From assembly GCF_020382885.2 (NCBI RefSeq), contig NC_058495.1, positions 21,124,127-21,188,126 on the forward strand: 64,000 nt of DNA, in the 5' to 3' direction. The DNA comes from Scatophagus argus (Eukaryota > Chordata > Actinopteri > Scatophagidae). The notes below the pieces were generated by a model that did not search any database, was not told the origin of the DNA, and saw nothing but the letters and a program-made list of their open reading frames with translations. The translations under genes were made by a program, and so were the position numbers. Shown in pieces: positions 1 to 12,100 of this stretch. Every line of letters starts with the position of its first letter. Within the stretch, counting starts at the first letter, position 1.

Positions 1-143
1 ATAATGTATGGTGATCTATATACAATGGATGAACCTCCGTCAGAGGGTTACACAAGTACAATAGGTATTATTATTGGCTTTACATGTAGAAATGTGACTT
101 CTGTGAGCTCATTGTACATTTCTCCTCTGTAATTTTCTTGCAG

Positions 144-3100
144 AATGCACGGAACTTTCAAGATTTTGACTGCCAGGTGAGTGTTGTTCTCTTCTATATA
201 TAACACTGTTGTGCCATGATTAGAGGAGATCCTGTTATGCCAGTGGATGGGGGTTGGGGCAGTGAGACATGGCCCCATTCTCACACCCCCACCGCTGAAG
301 CCATTTGTTTGCTTGCCCTACATCTGAACAAGGGCTTTGAATCTATGGATTTTTTCTTACTGCACTGAAAAAATCAACGTATCCCTGCAGTAAATGTACG
401 GTACAGACTACCATGGGACAGTTAATAAACACTGCTGCTTCCCCAAATCAATAAAAGTTTCTCATGTTATTTCTCAACTCATGGAAAAGGGAAGTAAGGT
501 CTCGAAGACAAACAAGACTAAGAATACTATTGTGTTGTTCATGTTGGCTCTAGTGTGATCATAAAGAAGCACTGTAATCCAGCCATGAAGTGTCTTCTTG
601 CGGACTTTTTATTATTGTTGTTATAGTTGCTGTTAGCCTTTCATCAGTTGGCCAGTCAGAGGCTGTGTTCCCAAATTTGCATGTGAGTGATGGCAGTAAT
701 GCTCTTGAACCTGTGATGGGCATCTGCTGTTATGGTCACAGTCCTAAACTGAATGTTGTTCCTCACAGGCAACATTGAGTTTAGCGTCACACGTGTTCTC
801 ACTCTCTTTGTCTCCCTCAACTATCAAGCAGAATATGGTCAGTTCAAAGTAAACTTGTCAAACTGGGTATAGTATTGCCTATCAAGATTTTGTTTTCCCA
901 GGGATGTAGGTGATCTTTACAGAGCGTACCTTCTTAGTAAATCAAAGGAAAAGGTATCTCTAGACAATTCGTTGTTTGCCACTGTAACGTTGTGTTTGTG
1001 TGATTGCTGCTGTGGTGCAGAATCTGTGCTTGAATTTTAACAGTAATCATTTCAACCATAGTCAGTTCTTTTTATGTGATAATGTAAGAATAATTATCAT
1101 TTAAGCAGAGAAGGTAAGCACAGGTCCTTGAGCGGGAAATGTTCCAGAGCCCTTTCTTTGATGGCATCTTTGCGTTGCCTCTGTGCTCAGCAGTTTGTGC
1201 TTCTTTCTTGCAAGAAGTCCCTTGTATGCGCTGTGACCTCCCAGAGGCAAGAAAACTGCCATATTCCATAAGCATCACGTTCGCAGAGGGTTAAATCTCT
1301 CTTACCTCTCACACTTTCTGCAGTCACGCTGTTTCCAGTGTCCCACCAGAGCTAAATATAGCTGCTGCAGGCAGGGGAGGAGGGTAAAGCATGTTAGCTG
1401 ATGCAGGCATGTTACATGCTACCCAGCATCTGTTCCCCTCTCCACTGTCACGGGTACATTAACATTCATAAAATGCTGCGCTCAGTCATTTTCAGTGTGA
1501 ATTCTTTGCGCTCATTCTCTTGTGATTCAGGTCAGGTCCTGTAGTTGTACTTTAAAGAAGGAATTGTGCCAGGATTTGCCTCAGTGGTATTGAGGTAGAC
1601 TTAAGTGTATTTGACCTTATTTCCAAGGCAGCCATTTTGACCTCGCACAGTCACATTCAAGAGACTCAAGGAATTATAAAGTTAAATCTTCAAACTAATA
1701 AGTCTTTGAATGCTCTGTGGAGGTTTTCCATACATATTAATGATGTCACTTCAGCACAACAGTGAGAACTTAAGGGATACAATAATCTGCCTTTCAGTTT
1801 CACTGTACTGTACAGTGACAATAAAGACTTTGTGTTCATTTTAATGAAAGACATTTTTAACATTTTGAGCGGGAAGAGCATTATGACAGGTTAGAATGTC
1901 TGCTGTGAAAAACCAGCAAACTGGTGAATAACTAATGCAAGAATTTAAAGAGCTACAAGCAGATGTAACTTTCATTTCGAATTTATACTTTTCATTTTTC
2001 TCTTTTACAGTCCATAAGGGCAGAAATTCGTGGAAAAGGAGCATTTGATAGCTTACATCCATTTAGCAAACACCCAGAGCATCAGGGCTGAGCTGTGGTG
2101 GCCCCAAAACTCAAAGAAAAGAAATTAATTTTGACTTTTAAAAAGCTCCAAACAGCAAGCATGTTTGACTTTTTTTGCTTTAAAAATGAAAATGATAATT
2201 TATTGATTATTGTAAAAGTTGACTACTTTAAAAAAAAAAATTATGGGAGCTCTAGAGGCCACATGCTTTAGGCATTAGCAGCAGACTTCTTGTGAACACT
2301 GTCTGGGCGTGTGGCAGAGGGGGGTGGGGGGTCCTCACTGCTGCACCAGCACTCTGAGCAGCCGATGTGACATTCCTGCATCTGGAGGACAAATCCAGAT
2401 GCTCTCCTCTCCTCCTGCTACTAAAGCTCCTACCACCGGCGGTCCACAGGCACTGCAGCAGTCATGTCAGAGCTCTGTGCACCTGCATGAGGAGGTGGCG
2501 TTGATGGTGAGGGAGGGGTCAAAGAGGAGAACCTAGAGGGTGTGGTGCTGCAGGTCTGCGCCACTGAGAAGAAGGGAAGTGTGAGTCATCATTCTCGACC
2601 CATGAGACACTGCTGTGTGCAGACTTAAGAACACTGAGTTACCTTATGGAAATGGCTGACTGTAGATTTTAAAAATAGAACATTAGTTTTTGCTTGCTAT
2701 CCACAGAACCATGTTTTGTGAGCTTCATCTGCCGATGATGAATATAATTATTGTTATTTGATTAGTATTTTGAAAGCTTCTTCCACATAGTCAGCATCAC
2801 ATCACAGGTTTCACATTTCATGATTATGTCCAGTTTTGATATCATCTCCACACTCAACCTTGTACCACTGCAGCACAGACACTGAAAGACAATTTGCTGC
2901 CAAGTCATGTCTTTGGCTTTTTAAGTCCTCATTAAGCACAGCAGAGGGCGCCATACGCCTTTTCATTGTGTGGCTGATAAGCTGTGCTTTGTGTGATGTG
3001 TTTCAAGTCTGCTGTGCTTTTCTTGATGTTGGTTGTCTGTTCTCAGTGTCCTAAAGGTAGACTTAAGGTAGACATAACCGAAACATAGTGTGCTGCACGG

Positions 3101-6100
3101 TTGATGCTCAGTCACCGTTTGTGTAAGTAAACAAAGTTGATTGCTTTGTGTGGATTACACTTTAATACAACATATTTTCCTGAGCTTGTGCATTTGTAGC
3201 ACGTTTTGACCCGTGGAAATCAGTCCCTGGATCCTGCCAGTGTTGAGACAGAGCTCTACACTGAAATGAGATTTGTAGTCCAGTGCATGACTATGTGCCT
3301 GAATGACTCCTCAGACTGCAAAGTCCTGCTGAGGCATGCAGTGACTCAGTGTGTGACACAAAGAGGCACCTGTTCTGTAGAGTAAAGAGTGCACATGTGT
3401 GCATCACACTCATCATTTCCATGAGCTGGTGTGACCATCAATGTGGTATAAATTACACCACAGTGTACATACAATTAATCATATCATGACTGTTACTTGA
3501 CCTTTTTTGCAAACCCTATACTGTGGAAAAAATCTCTAATGTAAATAAAATGTCAGGTATCCATCTGTCTTGTGGCATCATATTTTTATGATGTGCATTA
3601 CTGTATTTCTCCACACTTTATGGGCTGTTCACATACAGCTCATAAATGTACACACATGACATGTGAGTCTGTAGCACCCTCTGTGGGTTAGGACAGGGAA
3701 AATTTAGAGGAGAAACAGCAGTTTACAACCAAACATGCTGCTGCATTGACCAACCAATGAAGCGCCTCTTACCCTTTGTAATCCCGCCCACCCTGTGCTG
3801 TTTGCACATGTGCCATTGGCGGCCTGTCTCAGACAAAGACGTGACGCCCTACCCTGCTTGGAGTTGTGCACATGACGGAGGAGAGCAGGAAAGAAGAGAT
3901 CAATAAACTATTTGGATCAAATAACTCAGAGACGGGTTTAGAGGAAACAGAGCCTGTATGGTCGTGAATGTCTGATAAAATAATAGCTCATTGTGAATAT
4001 GTTTTCTGGTAAGCCTGCAACATAATGAGGGGGATCAGTTGGTTGTCAATACTAAAACGAATACCTGAGCTTTACAAGAAGGTTTTACATGGTAAAGTAG
4101 TGTTGGAGTATGAGCCAGCATTTACTGTAAAACTATGGTTGGTGTATGTCAAACTGCTGCATTTTACGCTAGTCCTGCAGAGTGACTCACTCTCGGAACT
4201 GGGGGTCATTAACAGGGTCTGTTTTTGGATATGATGAGATAAGTCTTGTTTTAGTTGCTGAGGTCATTCATGTTCCTCTTACTCAGCAATTTGATGCTGA
4301 AGTGAATCTGGAGACAGTTGTGGCCAAATCTAAGTCACAAACAGCCATTTTGCTGATGCAGAACACAGCTCAGGGTTCTCTGTCAAAGTCAGCCTCCTTT
4401 CCTCTCCTCTCCTCTTCTTTCCTCTTGATCAGTATCACAGAGTGACGTCAGCAGCCTGCCCATTTTCCAGGACTGCCTCTGTATCCATTGCACCCCATCA
4501 CCCCTCTTTCATGCATACACCCGTCTCTCCCTCCCACCCCCCCCCCCTTTTCTCTTTTCTCCTCTAAGCCCCACCCACTCCCTCTACCCACCTGACCCTC
4601 TGCAGTCCAATTAGATGCACCGATGTCTGGATGTATGGATGCGCTGTGACTACTAAGCACAAACTGCAGTCTCACTCTCCTCCCCCTCTGTGTCTTTTCC
4701 TGCTCTCTTTCCCACCTCTTGTCTCTGTCTCTCCTGTTCTCTCTGCGTCTCTACCCGTCTTACCTCACCCCCCCCCACTTCTGCTTTCATTCAGATTATT
4801 TACCCATCTCCTCCTCGCTTCCTTCTGTTGTGCCTTTCTCCTCCCTCTCTTTCTCGCCACTGCTGCTCTTACCGCCTCACCCTAACATCCCTCCCTTCCC
4901 ACCAACGCTCCCTCCTCCTCTCCTTCTTCTTCCTTCTCCTTCTGGAGATCTTCAAAGCTGACCAGCACACACACCCGCACATAGCATAACACACTCTCCT
5001 CTCCTGCGTGGGAAAAACATGTCAGCTATTTTGGACCTGGACCAGATTGCATGCTCTGGGAATGGAGTGGTGAGTGACAAATGCGTCTTGCCTGTCTTGA
5101 CACACCTGGCTGATTCCTTGCAGCAGAGTGTTCTGGTTTGCATTAAGAGAGGGAGGTTGTTTTCCCCAAAGACAGGGTGACAGCAGCTGGCTCTAGGAAG
5201 GGAAAAGCTGGTGGGGGTCTTTACTGGTTCGCCTGTCACCACCTTCAGCAGACGGCTGAGACTTTGGGCTTTTTCTCTCTGGACAGCTGCTAGTGTGTGG
5301 TGAACATTTGTTTAACGTGTGTGTGTGTGTGTGCGTGCCCACAGGTCACAAAGTTCCCATGTGTGCGCAGCCTAAATGTGCATTTTACTGTAATGATATG
5401 AAAGATACATGTGTGTAGTGCTCAAGTGTCTCTCGAGTCTGCAAATGCCACAGCCAGAGGCTGTGTGTACGTGCCTTTCAGTATGTGCAAGTCCATTAGT
5501 AGGGTGGCTGGTACTCGTGTGTTTCAGTGTGATTGTTGCTGTACATCTCAAATTTTCTGTTTATCCGTAACTGCAGGGATGCGTCTTTTGCCTAGTAAAC
5601 GGTGAAGAGCTGTGGAGGGTGCGTAGTGCCAAGCATTGTGTTACTTATTGTGTTATCACTGTAAACGGACAGCGAGGTCACTCACCCCCACACACTGTTG
5701 CAACAATACATCAAGGCCAGTATGGCAGCTCCTTACCTCCTCTGCAGAGACCTTGAGTTTGTAGTTTCAACCCACTTCTTTGATGACACACACAGGTGGG
5801 GAGGGCTGTGTTTCTGTCAAAAGAGACCAGGATGGCGTATGCCTGGGATGATCCCACTGGAGATCATGCCTGGCAGACATGGATGTGTGTATGTGTCTGT
5901 CTGTATATGTTCTTGTGAATACACTCCAAGCAATTTGCAGGCTACTGGCTGGTTTCTGCCCTGTAATGCTGCTCTCAGAGGTGATTGATGCCATTCCTGG
6001 GAGGGTGGGGGTAAAACAGGCAAGTGGGGGGAGGAGGGATTGCGGGAAGAGGAACAGCATGACATACTGCTCTGCTTTTTTCACCTCACCCCACCTCCCT

Positions 6101-9100
6101 CACTGTTGGTAGTTCTGGGACTAAAATCCAAATGCTCCCATTCCCCCCGGACAACTTCCTGAACCCCTCTGCTCAAAGCACAAACTCCTACTCAGTATTC
6201 CTGTCTCACCTACAACCCCTCAAACATCCACACACACACTCTTTGTCCAACTACAAGCCACAGTGAATGTATTAAAGAGGAGAAAAGGCCGCCTTTGCAG
6301 TGCTTTCCCTCTTTCCCCCCCCCCTTCAGCTGTCCAGGCTAGCAGCCCCACCCCATGACTGTTTTCTCAAGATGCTGTTGTGTGTACACATATACTCATA
6401 CATATGTGAAAGGAAATGGTGGTGGGCAGAGCTCTCAGATCAATACAGCTTTTTTGACAATGCCAAGAGCTAAATTGATAGATAAAAGGTCCTCTTCGTC
6501 ACTCCCTTTCCACAGTCCTTTTCTCCATGATTCCCCACCCTTGTTTGTGCCAGGACATGGCTGGAAAGCCATGAACAATTTTAAGCACTGCGCCCCTTCT
6601 GTTTTCTGTTAGTCATACAGGACTCCCCCTGTCTTCTCTCTCTTTTTTCCTGTCTCTGTCACTCTGTCTCTGCTTGCTTTCATGCTCTATTTCCTCTCAT
6701 CCACTTCGAGACTCTCTATCGCTTGTTCTATCTATCTCATCTTTTTTCTCCCCATGCTCCCCATCACTGTTTTCATTTTGTATCACTGGCAGGTTGTACA
6801 CGCCCGCTTTATCTGGTGCATGGACAGTACATGCACATGACGGATGGCAGGCATTTGAGCTAGTATGTTTCCCTTTCTGAGAGCAAATGTCCTTGATTCC
6901 GTCCTTGTCTAAAAAATTCTGCAGCAACACAGCCACAGAGTTACCTCTCCGCTTATAACAGGTTGCAGAATCACTCCATTATCTGTGAAAAGCGTCTGAT
7001 GAGTGCCAGGCTTCCTGTCAGCAGGAGAGTTACTTCAGGGTTTTTTTTCCATCTCAGGAAGAGAAGCTATATTCACTATCAGTAGATGGTAGCACACAGC
7101 CAGCTCTGCGTTGTTTTCGTGTGCATAGTAGTCATGTTTTGTGCGACAAGCTAATCTCTGTACCAACACCCACACAAATGAAGATACCTCATTCCATTGC
7201 TGACAGGATGAGTAGTTTTCCTTCTTGTGATGCTGTGGCCCTTTCAGCCTGCAGATGGAAATTACTGCAGCCTTGTCCTTGAGAATTAACCTTCATTTCC
7301 TCTGAAGAGATAGTGACACATATCCATCACCTAAATGCCTGCAGTGGGAACAGAACAGGGGAAACAGCAGCATGTGCAGTCAGAGTCCCACTCCCTCTGT
7401 GTGTCTGTCAGCCATAACTTGTCTCTGCCGTCCGCTTCGGCTCGCTCTCTTTATTATTGATGACCAGCAGACCTTGAGACCAGGCGAGCGCTGGGCCCCA
7501 CCCTCTGCTTCTGTTCTGTGCAGTACACACACAGACACGTTGCTGTATTGTTGCACATCTTTGTATAAAGCACCAAGTCATGCTGACCTTGGGAAGTGTG
7601 ATGTTTGTGTGTGTGTGAGATGCAAACTGGAAACTGGCTTTGTCACTTCCTGCATTTTTTATCACTTCCCATTATGTCACTTCCTGCACTCTTTCTAAAT
7701 CTCATGAATAGTCAGGGTAGTCTGTGTTCGTCCTTGCTGTGTCATCTTCTAACCAGTTTCCCCCATTTATATTAATTACATAACAGTGTCTGTCAGTCAC
7801 AGTAGTATCCAACTGAAATTACCCCTCTAAGCCATCTAACATGTAGTATTGTGTTTTTTTTGTGTGTGTGAAGTACTGAATGTGGGGGTGATGATGTGGG
7901 GCTTCCTTATGCTAGATGGAGGAAAATATTCAAAGGAAAACTATGAAGCTGGTGTGAGCTGATCTTTTTGCAAAGATGTCCATTTTTGCAAAGTCATACT
8001 TGTGAAAGCATGTGTGAGAGCTTCAGACCCTGGGATGAAAAGACTGTTTCTCAGACAGCCCATTCAGTGCTTTGTTTGTCCATGGGTGCAAGAGATGTGT
8101 CGTGGAGAAGAGGTTGCATGCTTTCTGGGACAGAAACCCCAAATGTTTTGTTGGTCACTGGCTGTTTATTTCAGTGTTTGCCGGTATGTGTCTCCTGTAT
8201 CTGAATTTTGTGATTAGAATCTAGACTGCATTTTCTCCCCACTCCACTTTTTCTTACATGTGTCTACTTTGTTGGTAAGTAGGGCATCTGTTGCTTAAAG
8301 TTGTCTGTTGTGCGAATCCTGTGGAAAACCTCTTGCTTTTTTACTTGGCTGAGATGATTTTCATGTCTAGAGAAACAGAATTAGTATTAATATTTTTACT
8401 CATGATAATGCTTTCTATCCTTGTGATGATGTATGCGAGAACCGGAGAATGCATGTCTGTTTATACTACTTTTCTAGTTTGACAAACCAAAAGAAATAAA
8501 TTGCATTGGACACAGTCATCGTTATGAAGGACAATGTCACCCAGGTGCATCATGTATTGACACTTTTACATGGATTTTGGATGTTGCTGGAATTCTGAGG
8601 CAAAAACTTACATGAGGCTTTGGCTACAAAGACAGAACTGCAAACATTTTCTCTTTACATACACAAGATATTGTTCCATCAGTCTTGAGTGCTCTTCTTT
8701 TCTCCATGGCTGTAGGAGCATGACATTGAGACTCCCCACGGTGTTCTCCATGTGACGATGAGAGGCGTTCCCAAGGGCAACAGACCCGTCATCCTCACCT
8801 ATCACGACATCGGCCTCAACCGTGAGTCCGCTGAAATGAAAATAGACCTGTATAATAGAAGTGGACATAGCCACCGTGATGTCACGCATTAGTTTGCGGA
8901 CCACCGTTTTGAAGCCTCGCATTATAGGCCTTTTAACCATCGTTGTCTTGTTATCTTGAAGCCATAAGTGACTATACATGGATGAGTCATTGGCAAATGG
9001 CCATCGTGCTGTATTGAAGAAGACAAGTGATTGAGACCACCTGCTGTCCATCAGAAACAATGCAGGTTTAAGGCACTGGCTTCATTTATCGCAACAGGAG

Positions 9101-12100
9101 GCTATGTCCACTTCTTTCGTACAGTCTGTGAAACACACTTACCAGTGAACGAGGTCCTGGATGTAATGAAACTGGTTCATTCTGGCCTCTGCACCTTACA
9201 GTCACACTCAGCTCAGAGTTTGAAATCCTGAACTCTCACATGATTAGTGTGTCCTCTCATTGCACCTCTCCAGACAAGTCGTGCTTCAACACCCTGTTCA
9301 ACTATGAGGACATGCAGGAGATCACGCAGCACTTTGCAGTGGTCCACGTGGACGCGCCCGGCCAGCAGGAGGGTGCACCCCCATTCCCAAGCGGGTGGGT
9401 GTCAGACCGGCTTTACATCCAGTGATAAATGAGAATACATTTATTTTCTGTGCCACAATCAATTCATTTAGTTAGAATGTAAAGTGAGCTGGTGGTTCAT
9501 TTCCTAATGGAGGCTCATTCATTGTCCAGCCTGTTGGTGTTTGGATATTTAAATTTATGATAAACTCAGTCAATTCAAACATTTAAACATGCGTTTCCTC
9601 TGTGTCCAGTTATCGCTACCCAACCATGGACGAGTTGGCTGAAATGCTGCCCTCTGTGTTGACTCAGCTCAAGTGAGTGACCTCCCCACCCTCTCCTGTT
9701 GTTAGCTGATCAATGATAATGTTCATAAATTGAATCATCTTCATCATCAATCATCTTCACCACCAAATCATCTTCAGTCCCTCAGTAACCAGCGGTTTCT
9801 CTGCAGGGTCAACAGCGTGATCGGCATCGGCGTGGGAGCAGGAGCGTATATCCTCACCCGCTTTGCAGTGAGTCTCCATCAGCACCACAGCATGTACACT
9901 TTCAACCTCTTTATTTTTCTAATGCTGCTGCCCCCCACCCCTCAAAAGCTTTTTTTTCTTTTTTTGTCCTCTGTCTCGCCTGCAATAATTGAAGCTTTTC
10001 AGTCCAAATTCGAGTTGTTATGTTACTGAAAATTAAAGCCTCCGATCAAGCCCACACAGGGCCTCAGGTTTCTCCACAGTCTGCTGCATATGCTGCCTTC
10101 TCCCAGATGATGAATCACCTTGGCAATTCTCTCCTTTCAGTTGCTTTTGTCTTGTTTCCACACTCAACGCACTGTAGCTAAAATAAGCATGATCTCTGCA
10201 CAGTGGAGCAGAAAGAGCCAGAAGTGACAGAGAAGAGCGAGGGAGCACTGGGGGATGAATAATGAAAGAAGAGGATGGTGGTCATGGTGAAATGGGAAGG
10301 TGTTGGGATTAGGAGAGAATCTTTAGGTTATTTGCATAACCCCGGTTCTCTGATTAATATGAGTGAGATGTCTCACTATGGGATGCACGCCTCGCTGCAG
10401 ACCTCAGAAGCATCAATCTCATTACGCCAATCCTGATTGGCTGGTGAAACGTGTCCGTCCGCCCCAGGTAGTACCATCTACCTTAAATAGTTCATGCGGA
10501 CGGCAACACGTTATTCAAGATAAGCACCTCTTCTCACTCGCCCAAGCAAGAAGGGTTGTCTGGTGAGACATCTCACTCATATTAATCAGAGAACCGGGGT
10601 TATGCAAATAACCTAAAGTTCTCTTTCATAATATTTCGCTCGATGTCTCACTATGGGATATGGTTGCTCCCGTATTGCCAGACAAGCTTATCAAGTGTCC
10701 ACCAACCCACAGGGAAAATACTCTGTTCCAATCAGGACAACAAAACCGCTCGTGCCACGCACGGAGCAGAGACGTCCAACATATAGAAACGGACAAAAGT
10801 GAGAGGCGAGGACCAACTCGCCGCAGCACAGATGTCCTGAACAGAAACTCCCCTGAATAAGGCCCAGGATGCGGCCATGCCACGAGTCGAGTGCGCTCGC
10901 AGGCCCACAGGTGACTGCAAACCCTGACTCGTATAAGCCAAAGCAATCGCCTCCACCACCCAGTGGGACAGACGCTGCTTTGTGACAGGTTTCCCCTTAT
11001 GAGGGTTAGCCCAGGAGACGAACAGCTGTTCGCTCCTCCTGACACCCCTCGTCCTCTCCATGTATGTGCGCACTGCACGGACTGGACATAACGCATGCGA
11101 CCGCTGCTCACCTGGTGGGGTAGCAAAAGCCACAAGGTCAATAGGAGAGCATGAGCCCACCACCTTAGGCACAAAAGCCGGGTTGGGCTTCAAAATCATC
11201 CTCACATCCCCAGGAAAGAGCTGGGTGCAAGAGGGATGCACCGAAAGCGCATGTATGTCACTAACCCGTTTAGCCGAAGCCAGAGCCAGCAATAACACTG
11301 TCTTGAGAGACACGTGTTTCAAGTCTGCCCCCTCCAGTGGCTCAAAGGGGGGGCCCTTAAGCCCCTCCAAAACCACAGCCAGATCCCATGGTGGTACCAG
11401 CGGTCTGGACACGGGGAGAAGCCTGCGCGCTCCCTTCATAAAACGGCAAACCAGCGGATGCTGGCTCGCTGTTTTCTTCCCAAACCCCACATGACAAGCG
11501 GCGATAGCCGCCAAGTACACTTTAACTGTGGAGAATGCTTTCCGTTTGTCAATCAGGTCCTGCAAGAATGACAAAATCACTCCTACCGGACACTGAAAAG
11601 GAATGTGGCCGTTTTTATGACACCACCCCTCAAACACTCTCCACTTACAGTCATACAGAGACCTAGTGGAGGAGGCTCGAGCACTTTGTATGGTGGAAAT
11701 CACCCGCTGTGGAAGACCCACAGCTGACAGATTTAGCCACTCAGGGGCCAAGCCCACAGTGCCAGGCGTTCCGGGTGCGGGTGGAAAACAGTCCCTCCCC
11801 CCTGCGATAGCAGGTCCCTGCGCAGCGGGAGCTGCCAGGGCTGAGCGCACATCAACTGATATATCTCCGCTAGCCAGTGCATCGCAGGCCAATGCGGAGC
11901 TATCAAAATCAGCGCGTGGCCGTGCTCTCTCACTCTGGACAGAGTGGGTGGTATCAGGGCCAGGGGGGGGAATGCGTACAGACGCTCGTGCGGCCAGACG
12001 TGCGCTAGTGCGTCTACCCCGAGAGGAGCATCCGCGCTGCGCAGAGAGTAAAACAGCGCGCACTGCGCGTTGTCTCTCGACGCGAACAGATCCACCACGG

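Noticed and set aside
4631..4989. Overlapping open frames on + of 80-99 codons
   Set aside because: They run through a CT-rich tract and give Ser/Leu/Pro low-complexity peptides with no domain. Composition alone explains them.
8608..9060. 150-codon minus frame over an ndrg3 exon
   Set aside because: It is antisense to exon 8716-8821 and its intron, with no recognisable domain.
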